Shown: positions 7,101 through 14,224 of the stretch, piece after piece
Numbering within the stretch: position 1 is the stretch's first letter
How the letters are laid out: each line of letters opens with the position of its first letter
NCBI GenBank assembly: GCA_030594815.1
Contig: JAUVEN010000016.1
Coordinates: 1 to 35,527, forward strand
Source of the DNA: Gammaproteobacteria bacterium
Lineage (GTDB): Bacteria > Pseudomonadota > Gammaproteobacteria > UBA6429 > Thiohalophilaceae
Length of the DNA stretch: 35,527 nucleotides
Reading direction: 5' to 3'
Notes under the pieces: model-generated
Databases searched by the model: none
The model's input: the letters and a program-made list of their open reading frames with translations, nothing else
Told to the model about the DNA's origin: nothing
Program-made: the position numbers and the translations under genes

Positions 7101-7277
7101 ATGGAAATAAATATCGGTACAAAACTTATAATTTCTGGTATGACAATTGAAGTTGTTTCTGATGCTGGTGAGAAATGGGAAACGCGTAATATCACTACCA
7201 GGGAAATCGTATTCTTTGATAAGTCAGTACTTCTGAATGCAGTTAAGTTAGGAAAGGCTGAGGAAGTTTTAGAATAA
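7101..7277 (+). CDS. Hypothetical 58-residue protein
   Basis: An ORF from ATG 7101 to TAA 7275-7277 gives 58 residues beginning MEINIGTKLIISGMTIEVV and ending GKAEEVLE. It looks beta-rich at the start (alternating hydrophobic residues, DAGEKWETRN turn) and helical at the end. The composition is protein-like and codon use matches its neighbours. The gap to the next gene is only 34 nt. A GAGAGTAGAG tract just upstream could bind the ribosome. I recognise no family. Confidence 0.5.
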   Translation: MEINIGTKLIISGMTIEVVSDAGEKWETRNITTREIVFFDKSVLLNAVKLGKAEEVLE

Positions 7278-7311
7278 AATAATCTTTTTATAATTATTAA
7301 GGAAAGAAGAA

Positions 7312-7656
7312 GTGCCACATATTATTGTTGAATACTCAGAAAGACTTTTAGCTGATGCTGAAGTTCATACTATGTTGCAATCAATACATTGTGCTATTTC
7401 TGATAGTGGCTTATTTAAAGCAAACCAAATTAAAACACGCGCTTATTCTTTTAAAGAGTTTACTAATGCCGGAGAGAGTGAACCCTATATTCACATTCAA
7501 GCCCGGATTAAATCCGGTCGGGATGCAGATAATAAGAAACGTTTTGCTGAAGTGATTCTATCGGCTTTTGAAACATTAAATATAGAAGCTTCGGTGATTA
7601 CGGTTGAAGTCATCGATATGGATCGGGATTCGTATGGAAAGTATGTACCAAAATAA
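7312..7656 (+). CDS. 5-carboxymethyl-2-hydroxymuconate delta-isomerase family protein
   Basis: A 114-residue protein starting with GTG at 7312, preceded by AGGAAAG. It matches the CHMI/HpaF family of the tautomerase superfamily. The opening MPHIIVEYSERL provides the catalytic Pro2, and GESEPYIHIQARIKSGRD is the usual family core. CHMI isomerises a ring-cleavage product in homoprotocatechuate breakdown. No other genes of that pathway are nearby, so the cellular substrate here is unknown; many bacteria carry isolated members. Confidence 0.85.
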   Translation: MPHIIVEYSERLLADAEVHTMLQSIHCAISDSGLFKANQIKTRAYSFKEFTNAGESEPYIHIQARIKSGRDADNKKRFAEVILSAFETLNIEASVITVEVIDMDRDSYGKYVPK

Positions 7657-7670
7657 TCAATATTTCAGGT

Positions 7671-7721
7671 CAGAGTAAAAACAAATATTCAAGCGGTTTC
7701 AGCGAAACAGATTTTACTCTG
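7671..7721. repeat. Palindromic repeat E (CAGAGTAAAA...TTTTACTCTG)
   Basis: The perfect 10-bp arms CAGAGTAAAA (7671-7680) and TTTTACTCTG (7712-7721) enclose a second small hairpin, GTTTC-AGC-GAAAC (7696-7708). The outer arm belongs to the GGTCAGAGTAAA type of gammaproteobacterial intergenic repeats. A diverged copy in the same orientation (repeat F, 8694-8744) lies on the other side of the GpsA-like gene. Confidence 0.75.
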
Positions 7722-7776
7722 AGCGGAAACTATTTATGGATTGTTAGGTTATCAATGGATAAAAAAGGTGGGGAGT

Positions 7777-8679
7777 ATGGCAGAGCCGTTCAGGGTGTTA
7801 GTTCTGGGTCATGGTGAAATGGGGCACGCCATGGAATATCTTATTAAAGATCAGTCGCAGCTGGATATATGGGAAAGACATCCTGAAGATAAGGCTCACC
7901 CTGTTGTCCTGGAAGATGTTGCATCGCAAGCAGACGTTGTATTGTTTTGCTTACCGGTTAATCCGCATCGGGAAATTGCGAAACAGATTGCGCCACATTT
8001 AAAGAAAACATGTCTCTGTGTAAGTATTGCAAAAGGACTGGATGAAACAGGTTTAAGTGCTGCGCAAATTTTTGCCGAGGTGTTTGGTTCAAATCAGCCT
8101 TATGCTCTTTTATACGGGCCAATGATCTCTGAAGAAATTCGTGCCGGCCATGATGCTTTTGCACAACTAGGTTGTACAGATAGGGATTCATATAACAAAA
8201 TACGCGGGCTGTTTCATGGCTCGAACCTTTATATTGAATACTCTTCAGATATCACCGGTATCAGCTGGTCGGTTATTTTAAAAAATGTTTATGCTCTGGT
8301 GTTTGGAATGGCCGATGAGTTACAACTTGGCGATAACATGCGTGGTTATCTTTGTGTCGCAGCTTTACGGGAGCTGGATCAGATCGTACGAAAAATGGGT
8401 GGGCAGGCAGGGAGTCCTTATCATCTCGCCGGACTGGGAGATTTAATTACCACGGCTACCAGTGAAGATTCACACCATCATGAGTTAGGGCGTATGTTGG
8501 CAAAAGAAGAAGTAAAAGGAATAAAAGGTGAAGGTATTCATACGCTTGAAATGGTGAGACAACATAATTTATTTAATACTACGGACTATCCTCTTTTTCA
8601 ATTGATCGATGATATTGTTAATAAGCCGCATAATGTACGTAAAAAGATAAATGAATATTTGAAAAGGGTTTATTTCTGA
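7777..8679 (+). CDS. GpsA-like NAD(P)-dependent dehydrogenase
   Basis: A 300-residue protein of the glycerol-3-phosphate dehydrogenase fold. It has the dinucleotide motif GHGEMG (11-16), SIAKGLD (83-89), GPMISEE (114-120) and the catalytic-lysine segment VILKNVYAL with K169. The usual C-terminal substrate motif, D-x-x-S-R-N-R, reads EDSHHHELG (230-238), so the arginine and asparagine that contact glycerol phosphate are replaced by histidines. It is also shorter than typical GpsA (about 330). The reaction is probably ketone/alcohol interconversion at the expense of NAD(P)H; the substrate may differ from dihydroxyacetone phosphate. ATG 7777 is preferred over TTG 7741, with AAGGTG seven bases upstream. 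Confidence 0.8.
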   Translation: MAEPFRVLVLGHGEMGHAMEYLIKDQSQLDIWERHPEDKAHPVVLEDVASQADVVLFCLPVNPHREIAKQIAPHLKKTCLCVSIAKGLDETGLSAAQIFAEVFGSNQPYALLYGPMISEEIRAGHDAFAQLGCTDRDSYNKIRGLFHGSNLYIEYSSDITGISWSVILKNVYALVFGMADELQLGDNMRGYLCVAALRELDQIVRKMGGQAGSPYHLAGLGDLITTATSEDSHHHELGRMLAKEEVKGIKGEGIHTLEMVRQHNLFNTTDYPLFQLIDDIVNKPHNVRKKINEYLKRVYF

Positions 8680-8693
8680 ATAATATTTGGGCT

Positions 8694-8744
8694 CATAGTG
8701 AAAATAAATATTTAAGCCGTTTGCGTGAAACATTTTATGCAGTG
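8694..8744. repeat. Diverged copy of repeat E (repeat F)
   Basis: CATAGTGAAAATAAATATTT...AAGCCGTTTG...GAAACATTTTATGCAG aligns along its length with repeat E (7671-7721) in the same orientation. Many substitutions have destroyed the outer arms. It lies between the GpsA-like gene and the convergent TetR gene. Confidence 0.55.
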
Positions 8745-8761
8745 TGAAAAGTAGCGGCTTG

Positions 8762-9346
8762 CTATTCGAGTACTGACAGGAAGCCGTCGATGATCTGTTG
8801 CAGTTCGATGTCACTCGGCTGAGTTTTATTATAAACAAGCATACCGAAGATGCCAGTGATCAGCATTTTGGCCAGGGCTGCAGGTTGCTTTTCTGGCGAT
8901 AACTCTCCGCTTTCTGCGGCTTCTTTAAGTGCGCTGTGAATTGCATTCTCTATCACCTGAAGCATTTGTGTTACACGTTGATTAATTTCACGGTCTTCAA
9001 TGGGAGTTTCGATGAGGGTGTTGACCAGGAGGCAACCTTTTCGATCGGGATCGTGCGCGGATCGCTGGATCAACTGCTGGTAAAATTTTCGAATACGTGT
9101 GAACGGCGCTTCTTTAGATGAAAGCAGAATATTTTCTGCCAGTTCTTCAAATTCTTTGAAGTAACTGGTCAGCGCCTCGTTAAACAGTGCCCGCTTGTTA
9201 TGGAATGCCCCGTAAAGGCTTCCGGGTTGCAGCTGGGTTACGGCGGTCAGATCTTTAAGCGTGGTGGCATGATAGCCCTGACGCCAAAATACCATCATGG
9301 CATCACGTAATACCTGGTTACGGTCAAATTGTACGGGTCTTGCCAA
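8762..9346 (-). CDS. TetR/AcrR-family transcriptional regulator (NemR-like)
   Basis: A 194-residue TetR repressor. The N-terminal DNA-binding domain spans about residues 8-55 and includes GYHATTLKDLTAVTQLQPGS and the recognition-helix end LYGAFHNKRALF. The ligand domain contains DRKGCLLVNT with C105. NemR of E. coli uses C106 in a similar GC motif to sense electrophiles and hypochlorous acid, so a comparable sensor is possible (inference). The gene is divergent from an AhpD-like gene, and two operator-like dyads lie between them (9393-9408 and 9420-9443). It most likely represses that gene and itself. Confidence 0.9.
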   Translation of the reverse strand: MARPVQFDRNQVLRDAMMVFWRQGYHATTLKDLTAVTQLQPGSLYGAFHNKRALFNEALTSYFKEFEELAENILLSSKEAPFTRIRKFYQQLIQRSAHDPDRKGCLLVNTLIETPIEDREINQRVTQMLQVIENAIHSALKEAAESGELSPEKQPAALAKMLITGIFGMLVYNKTQPSDIELQQIIDGFLSVLE

Positions 9347-9392
9347 TTTTTTCTCCCATCTGCACTGTGTTGCCTGCTCATTATAGACGTTC

Positions 9393-9408
9393 TTGAACTA
9401 TCATTCAA
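9393..9408. promoter_or_regulatory. Operator-like dyad 1, overlapping a putative -35
   Basis: TTGAA-CTATCA-TTCAA (9393-9408) shares the pattern TGAANNATNATTCA with dyad 2. The same bases contain TTGAAC (9393-9398), a plausible -35. TAGGAT (9416-9421) lies 17 bp downstream as a -10 for the AhpD-like gene. A repressor bound here would block that promoter. Confidence 0.6.
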
Positions 9409-9419
9409 AAACAGCTAGG

Positions 9420-9443
9420 ATTATTGAATGATTATTCAATAAT
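9420..9443. promoter_or_regulatory. Operator-like perfect palindrome 2
   Basis: Perfect 10-bp arms, ATTATTGAAT (9420-9429) and ATTCAATAAT (9434-9443), are separated by GATT. It covers the expected -10/start region of the AhpD-like gene and lies 9 bp before its ribosome site (GGAGG at 9453-9457). Its position between divergent tetR and target genes is typical for a TetR operator. Confidence 0.7.
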
Positions 9444-9464
9444 TAATTATATGGAGGATATCTC

Positions 9465-10019
9465 ATGTCACAGTTTAAAGTTCATACTAAAGAATCTGCA
9501 CCAGAAAAAGCGCTTCCGGCACTGGAAACAGCCGAGGCGATGTTTGGTTTTGTACCGAATCTGTTGGGTGTTATGGCGACCTCGCCGGCACTTGCGGAGG
9601 CTTACCTGGCTTTGTCTAAAATTTTTGAAAAGAACACGGCGTTATCAACCACTGAGCAACAGATCGTTCTTCTGACGGTAAGTCGATATCACGAGTGCCA
9701 TTATTGTATGGCGGCACATTCAATTGTTGCCGACATGCAAAGTATTCCAACTGAAATAACCCAGGCAATCCGTAACGATCAGCCTATACCTGATTCTAAG
9801 CTGCAAGCTCTCAGAACGCTGGTAACTGCACTGGTTGAGCAGCGGGGCGCGATTTCGGAATTAGATATCACCTCTTTTCTTGATGCCGGTTATCAACGGA
9901 TCCATTTAATGGATGTCATGGTGGGGATAGGGCAGAAAACACTCAGCAATTACACTAACCACCTGGCCGAAACGCCACTTGATACAGCATTTGAAAATCG
10001 CGCCTGGGCGTCTTCATAG
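9465..10019 (+). CDS. AhpD-like carboxymuconolactone decarboxylase family protein
   Basis: A 184-residue protein with the AhpD-type redox motif E77-C78-H-Y-C81...H85 in HECHYCMAAHS. Such proteins have peroxidase or thiol-disulfide activity rather than true decarboxylation. FGFVPNLLGVMATSPALAEAYLAL (27-50, in two halves) is the typical helical start of this subfamily. A strong ribosome site, GGAGG, precedes ATG 9465. With the divergent NemR-like regulator and two operator dyads, it is likely induced by reactive electrophiles or peroxides; the inducer is inferred. Confidence 0.9.
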   Translation: MSQFKVHTKESAPEKALPALETAEAMFGFVPNLLGVMATSPALAEAYLALSKIFEKNTALSTTEQQIVLLTVSRYHECHYCMAAHSIVADMQSIPTEITQAIRNDQPIPDSKLQALRTLVTALVEQRGAISELDITSFLDAGYQRIHLMDVMVGIGQKTLSNYTNHLAETPLDTAFENRAWASS

Positions 10020-10023
10020 TCAT

Positions 10024-10037
10024 GGGGGCAAAGTAAA
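10024..10037. repeat. Half-copy of the GGGGGCAAAGTAAA repeat
   Basis: These 14 bases are identical to 13141-13154, where they form the left arm of a hairpin. Here no matching right arm is found nearby, so this is a truncated copy. The rest of the gap before the next gene (10038-10248) shows no convincing gene or site. Confidence 0.5.
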
Positions 10038-10248
10038 AACACGGGTATATGGCATCAAGGTGAAGTGAGATTATTTGTTTGTACTGAAGAAACATAGAAT
10101 GTGGCGGATGTATGCACCATAATAAACTGGAGGGCTTGATTCGTGTGGTGTGCTGGCGTTTCAATGAAGAGTCTGTAGTCAGTAGCACTACATTTAAAAC
10201 GGTAGAGTAGAATCAGGTTGCGTTAATTAAAGAAGGTGAAGGGAATCT

Positions 10249-11301
10249 ATGGCGATGAAGATGAAGTCGTTACCGGTCAGGTGTCCCCGTTGTACTGGCT
10301 TCATAGTTTGTTACCTGAATATTATTTTGCTTCTTCTTTTATTAACGGCGACTGAAATCCGGGCAGAAGATAAAATACCGGAATTTTTTACTTTCACTTT
10401 TGAAAATGATGTATTTGTCGGTAACGATGACGGCTACACCAACGGTACGGGCATTACTTTTAGTAAAGGCCCGTTCCGGGAATTCAACAATGATGATCTG
10501 CCCGGCTGGCTATATTGGCTCGTTAAAGATCTGTATATAAGTACGATGGAACACAAACAGCGTGGCGTTGCTCACATGTTTTTCCAGCGTGTGCAAACAC
10601 CGGAAGACCTCAGTGAAACGGTATTAATTAAAAATGATATACCGTATGCGGGATTGTTAGCATGGCAAGGTACCCTTTTTGCCTGGGATGAGCAGATCTC
10701 GGATCAATTATCGCTGTATTTGGGTACCGTCGGTCCGAATGCTTTTGCTGAACAGGCACAAAATTTTATTCACCGGATAGTAAATTCAGATGAAGCTAAA
10801 GGCTGGGACAACCAAATAAAGAATGAATGGATCTTTAAGGTTGAAGTTCAAAGAGTCTGGAGGCTCTACTGCTCAAACAGTAATGATTACAAGTTTGATA
10901 TACTTGGCCTGGCGGGTGCAGGGATAGGTAATCTTGAATCTACAACAAAAGCGGGACTTGCCATAAGATGGGGTTCTCATTTGCAGTCCAGTTTCCCCAC
11001 CTTTTCGTTACAAGCAGATAGACAAGTTAACCCGCTGGCTTTATCTGTTAACGATGATTTTTATCTATTTCTCGGAGCACGGCTTGGCGTGGTATTTAAT
11101 GATATCTTGATCGATGGCAATACTTTCAAGGAGAGCCACTCCGTGCCGCTGGAGCATTATCAAAATCAAATCTCTGCAGGGGTGGTATGGAATTCAGGAG
11201 CTGTTTCTTATGTCTTGCAGGTAAGCTCTTTGAGTTCCAGAACAACACTCACAGATGAGCGAGAAGATTTTGGTGCCCTGAGTGTTACCTTTCGTTACTA
11301 G
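10249..11301 (+). CDS. lpxR: LpxR-family outer-membrane lipid A 3'-O-deacylase
   Basis: A 350-residue protein with an N-terminal export signal (hydrophobic core about 17-33, probable cleavage after EIRA). A DUF2219/LpxR beta-barrel follows. Family hallmarks are FTFENDVF (active-site N53, D54), DDGYTNG (60-66), IPYAG, GWDNQIKNE and the closing aromatic strand SVTFRY. A histidine in FIHRI fits the catalytic base. LpxR removes 3'-acyloxyacyl chains from lipid A at the cell surface with Ca2+, altering immune recognition and envelope properties. ATG 10249 follows GGTGAAGGG. It stands alone. Many environmental bacteria carry this family without proven activity. Confidence 0.85.
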   Translation: MAMKMKSLPVRCPRCTGFIVCYLNIILLLLLLTATEIRAEDKIPEFFTFTFENDVFVGNDDGYTNGTGITFSKGPFREFNNDDLPGWLYWLVKDLYISTMEHKQRGVAHMFFQRVQTPEDLSETVLIKNDIPYAGLLAWQGTLFAWDEQISDQLSLYLGTVGPNAFAEQAQNFIHRIVNSDEAKGWDNQIKNEWIFKVEVQRVWRLYCSNSNDYKFDILGLAGAGIGNLESTTKAGLAIRWGSHLQSSFPTFSLQADRQVNPLALSVNDDFYLFLGARLGVVFNDILIDGNTFKESHSVPLEHYQNQISAGVVWNSGAVSYVLQVSSLSSRTTLTDEREDFGALSVTFRY

Positions 11302-11369
11302 GGTTTTAGTTGCAGCCCTGGCATTTCCAGGAGTTATTCATAACAGGGATATTTAAAAAGAAAGTATGT

Positions 11370-11453
11370 GTAGCCTGGATGCAGCGAAGCGAAATCCGGG
11401 AGAGAGCGTTTAAGCTTGTTTTCCCGGATCACATTACGTTTCATCCGGGCTAC
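11370..11453. repeat. Interspersed palindromic repeat (GTAGCCTGGATG...CATCCGGGCTAC)
   Basis: The outer arms GTAGCCTGGATG (11370-11381) and CATCCGGGCTAC (11442-11453) pair with one mismatch. The inner arms ATCCGGGA (11394-11401) and TCCCGGAT (11422-11429) pair perfectly. CAGCGAAGCGAAATCCGGGA is a motif I recall from many proteobacterial intergenic repeats. The element is more G+C-rich than its surroundings. It lies just upstream of a gene relic. Confidence 0.8.
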
Positions 11454-11484
11454 CGGTTAACATACTGTTGTTATATGCAGCTGA

Positions 11485-11631
11485 GGTTATGTAGCGGATA
11501 AAGATGAGCATAACGAGGCGAGCAGCGATTTTATGCGTGCTGCTTTGAGTTTAATCATTATTGTGTTTTGTATTCCCATCGAAGTTATAACGCGACGGCA
11601 TGTTCTGGTTTTCACCAAAAGCAAGATTTGA
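11485..11631 (+). pseudogene. C-terminal relic of a paralogue of the gene at 13410
   Basis: The frame ending at TGA 11629-11631 reads ADKDEHNEASSDFMR...LSLIIIVFCIP...VITRRHVLVFTK. It aligns with KDKDQHNEAGSDLLR...IVIIFCIP...FITRAYVLVFPK of the intact gene at 13410-13772, with more than half the residues identical over about 44. An in-frame TGA at 11482 and the repeat at 11370-11453 replace the N-terminal part. It is the leftover of a duplicated gene. Confidence 0.8.
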
Positions 11632-11668
11632 CTGTAAAGATTAATTTTTTATATATTAAGGACAATAC

Positions 11669-12298
11669 ATGAGCGCAACAATTAAAGGTCCTGACGGAAA
11701 ACCACGTTGCAAATGGTGCGAAGCTGCACCAGAATTTTTTGATTATCACGATACCGAGTGGGGGTTTCCTGTTGCTGATGATCAGCATTTGTTTGAGAAA
11801 ATATGTCTGGAGAGTTTTCAATGTGGGCTGAGCTGGCGCACTATTCTCACCAAGCGAGAGAACTTCCGCGCGGCCTTTCATAATTTTGATTTCAACAAGG
11901 TTGCAAAATTTACGCAACGCGATGTTACTCGTCTGCTTAAGAACGAAGGTATTGTTCGACATCGCGGTAAGATTGAAGCAACCATCAATAACGCGAAACG
12001 TGCTTTGGAAATGGTTAAGCAGGAAGGTTCTATAGCAGCCTTTATGTGGTCTTATGAACCGAAAAAAACCGCCAAGCCACAATCTGTATCGACTTCAGCT
12101 GAATCGATTGCCTTATCGAAAGATTTAAAAAAGCTGGGTTGGAAGTTTGTTGGACCAACTACGGCGTATGCATTTATGCAAGCAATGGGACTGATCAATG
12201 ATCATGTTAAGGGTTGTGTTATTCAAGCTAAGGTTGAAAAAGCACGTAAGCGCTTCAAGCATCCCAAATTTAAAAAGGAAGGAATTAAAAGTGACTAA
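11669..12298 (+). CDS. tag: DNA-3-methyladenine glycosylase I
   Basis: A 209-residue base-excision repair enzyme that removes 3-methyladenine from alkylated DNA. It aligns with E. coli Tag: the zinc ligands appear as C14 (RCKWC), H27 (YHDTEWG) and the NDHVKGC histidine and cysteine. The catalytic region FEKICLESFQCGLSW contains E48, equivalent to E38. IVRHRGKI and KFVGPTTAYAFMQAMG are the usual DNA- and base-pocket segments. The N terminus has about 10 extra residues and the C terminus a basic tail. Its end overlaps the following DUF3185 gene by 8 bp. Confidence 0.95.
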   Translation: MSATIKGPDGKPRCKWCEAAPEFFDYHDTEWGFPVADDQHLFEKICLESFQCGLSWRTILTKRENFRAAFHNFDFNKVAKFTQRDVTRLLKNEGIVRHRGKIEATINNAKRALEMVKQEGSIAAFMWSYEPKKTAKPQSVSTSAESIALSKDLKKLGWKFVGPTTAYAFMQAMGLINDHVKGCVIQAKVEKARKRFKHPKFKKEGIKSD

Positions 12299-12506
12299 AA
12301 TTTCAAAATCATCAATTAAGACAGCGAGCATTGCTTTAATCGCTGTAGGTGCGGGTCTTGCATTCTGGGGTTATCAAAAATCAGGAGGTTTAGAATCAAG
12401 GCTAACAAGTGCTTTAACGGGATCTCACTCTGATAATGTAATGATGCTCTACATCAGTGGTGCTGTCTGCCTTGTTGTTGGTGTATATCTTTATATTAAA
12501 AAATGA
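12291..12506 (+). CDS. DUF3185-like small membrane protein
   Basis: A 71-residue protein from GTG 12291, with AAGGAAGGA just upstream. It has two membrane spans at about residues 10-27 (ASIALIAVGAGLAFWGY) and 51-68 (YISGAVCLVVGVYLYI). A polar loop with LTSALTGSHSDN separates them, the layout of DUF3185 proteins (function unknown). The start overlaps the last codons of tag, so the two are translationally coupled. No functional link to repair is known. Confidence 0.75.
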   Translation: MTKISKSSIKTASIALIAVGAGLAFWGYQKSGGLESRLTSALTGSHSDNVMMLYISGAVCLVVGVYLYIKK

Positions 12507-12666
12507 AAATTTGTCCTTTACATATAACATAGTAATTATATAAAGAATTACGTATAAGTAAAAACACACATTCAATTAAATATCTTTGCTGGCTGACTTC
12601 TCTCTTTTTAGATATAAATAAAATAACCCTAATAATGTTTTTTGGGCTAATTGGAGAAGTGTAAAA

Positions 12667-13116
12667 ATGATTGTTAAAGATATAATGACTCAGTCACTGA
12701 AAACTGCGAATAGCGATACGCTAATTAAAGATATTGCATCAGTGATGTGTTTAAACAAAATTTCTGGTATGCCGGTGGTTGACGAAAACAACGTACTGGT
12801 TGGTATTATTTCTGAAAAAGACATACTCAAGCTTATGTTTCCGGATGTTGCGCGAGTGATGGAAGATGGTGCTAAACCTGACTTTGAATCAATGGAAGCG
12901 GATTACAAAAATATTCTGGACAAAAAAGCCAGTGATTTGATGACGACGACGGTTGCTTCAGTAACTCCCGATATGCCTTTGCTTAAGGCGGCGTCAATGA
13001 TGTGTTTGAAAAATATTCGTCGTATACCTGTGATAGATGAAGATAAAAAGCTTATTGGTATCATTAGTATTGGCGATGTGCATAAAGCGATATTCCAGGA
13101 AAGTTTACTTAATTAA
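12667..13116 (+). CDS. CBS-domain pair protein
   Basis: A 149-residue protein consisting of two CBS motifs, residues about 1-62 (VKDIMTQ...VVDENNVLVGIISEKDIL) and 86-147 (ASDLMTT...PVIDEDKKLIGIISIGDV). A helical linker joins them. Stand-alone CBS pairs bind adenine nucleotides or related ligands and act as energy or redox sensors for partner proteins. The partner is not indicated by the neighbours. GGAGAAG precedes ATG 12667. The 160-bp gap upstream shows no clear element. Confidence 0.9.
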   Translation: MIVKDIMTQSLKTANSDTLIKDIASVMCLNKISGMPVVDENNVLVGIISEKDILKLMFPDVARVMEDGAKPDFESMEADYKNILDKKASDLMTTTVASVTPDMPLLKAASMMCLKNIRRIPVIDEDKKLIGIISIGDVHKAIFQESLLN

Positions 13117-13141
13117 AAATGAGTTAGATTTCTGATAATTG

Positions 13142-13192
13142 GGGGCAAAGTAAACATTCTGCACACCGTGTGATGTCATTTAATTTTGCCCC
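13142..13192. repeat. Hairpin repeat GGGGCAAAGTAAA...TTTTGCCCC
   Basis: GGGGCAAA (13142-13149) pairs with TTTGCCCC (13185-13192). The left arm is shared with 10024-10037. The remainder of the 13117-13409 gap has AT-rich DNA with no convincing gene; a second CCTGATTTTACCCC tail follows the hairpin. Confidence 0.65.
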
Positions 13193-13409
13193 TGATTTTA
13201 CCCCTTCATACACCACCTGTTCTAAACACGCATAATTGGGCTTAGAGCATATTACTCTCTACATTATCTTTATAACCGACTGAAAAATATAACTATTTTA
13301 CATTGTAGATGCTTATTCCTGCTTTAGATTTGTAATAAAGTTATTAGCAGTGCACAGTATATTTCTAATATGTAGAAAACGTTAAGAATAATAAGAAAAG
13401 GCTATTTAT

Positions 13410-13772
13410 ATGAGCTGGATTAGCGGAGTTTTAATTGCCATTGATCAATTAGGCAATGCAGTTGCAGGGGGTAATCCTGATGCTACCATCTCCGCTCGAA
13501 CGGGCTATTTTGCGAATGAAGTAGATAGTTTATTTAAATTGTACTGGCAAACAATGGAGCTGATTATCAATTTTGCTTTTTATCCTGTTGATGGCCCCGA
13601 TCATTGTCATCAGGAATATTTAAAAGACAAAGATCAACATAATGAAGCGGGTAGTGATTTACTGCGTGGTGTTTTGGGAATAATAGTTATCATATTTTGT
13701 ATACCAATCGCGTTTATCACTCGGGCATATGTTTTAGTGTTTCCTAAAACCAGGTTTGATTATACGAATTAA
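13410..13772 (+). CDS. Conserved hypothetical membrane-associated protein
   Basis: A 120-residue protein with a conserved-looking motif GNAVAGGNPDATISARTGY at 15-33, an aromatic central part with a possible metal-ligand cluster DGPDHCHQ (61-68), and one hydrophobic span at about 86-105 (RGVLGIIVIIFCIPIAFIT). I recall similar short proteins with the GGNPDxTISAR motif in gammaproteobacteria, but no function. A degraded second copy of its C terminus lies at 11485-11631. The gene starts with ATG 13410 and stands alone. Confidence 0.75.
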   Translation: MSWISGVLIAIDQLGNAVAGGNPDATISARTGYFANEVDSLFKLYWQTMELIINFAFYPVDGPDHCHQEYLKDKDQHNEAGSDLLRGVLGIIVIIFCIPIAFITRAYVLVFPKTRFDYTN

Positions 13773-13898
13773 TAGAGAAGAGACGCGATTGCTAAAAACT
13801 GCGGATATCTAATAATATCTTTTATATTTAAATAGATAGATAAGGTTTACACTGGTCAGAGCAGGCTAAATATAATAATTATAAAGAAGGTATTCGTA

Positions 13899-14186
13899 GT
13901 GGATAAAAAGCATTATCCCACAGCATTTGTACTTGTTATCGTAGTTGCGTTGTATTTTATGTATGGTGATCAATTTTCGTTGAAGAATGTTGATTTTGAG
14001 GCGTATAAGGAAGTTTGTCTCAAATATCAGATGGCAAAGCCGGGAACTTATACAAACGAAGAAATGCAGAGCCTGGTCAACAAGGTGAATTATCTTTTAC
14101 CGGGAACAGTAGATGAAATAAAAGAGCCACTTAAAAAAGAAATAAAAACGTGCGCTAATGAACTTTCAAAAAGAATAAACCACTAA
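13899..14186 (+). CDS. Hypothetical protein with N-terminal membrane anchor
   Basis: A 95-residue protein from GTG 13899, with AAGAAGG upstream. Residues about 7-22 (TAFVLVIVVALYFMYG) form a signal anchor. The rest is a charged, helical domain with two cysteines (about C40 and C84) that would face the periplasm. No family was recognised. It lies 38 nt upstream of the tandem winged-helix membrane proteins in the same direction and may share their transcript. A short GGTCAGAGC repeat fragment is at 13854-13862. Confidence 0.65.
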   Translation: MDKKHYPTAFVLVIVVALYFMYGDQFSLKNVDFEAYKEVCLKYQMAKPGTYTNEEMQSLVNKVNYLLPGTVDEIKEPLKKEIKTCANELSKRINH

Positions 14187-14224
14187 AAGACTAACTATAA
14201 TAATTAAACGGAGTTAATTTTAAC

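Noticed and set aside
7312-7656. Evidence for an aromatic degradation pathway
   Set aside because: Only a single CHMI-family gene is present; isolated members are common outside homoprotocatechuate clusters.
196-8744. Integron-like cassette array (many short unrelated genes separated by hairpins)
   Set aside because: No integrase gene and no attC ends (RYYYAAC...GTTRRRY) were found at the gene boundaries; the hairpins belong to dispersed 50-60-bp palindromic families in both orientations.
11310-11501. 63-codon reading frame on the plus strand
   Set aside because: It lies across the palindromic repeat 11370-11453; the translation is dominated by repeat sequence and has no ribosome site.
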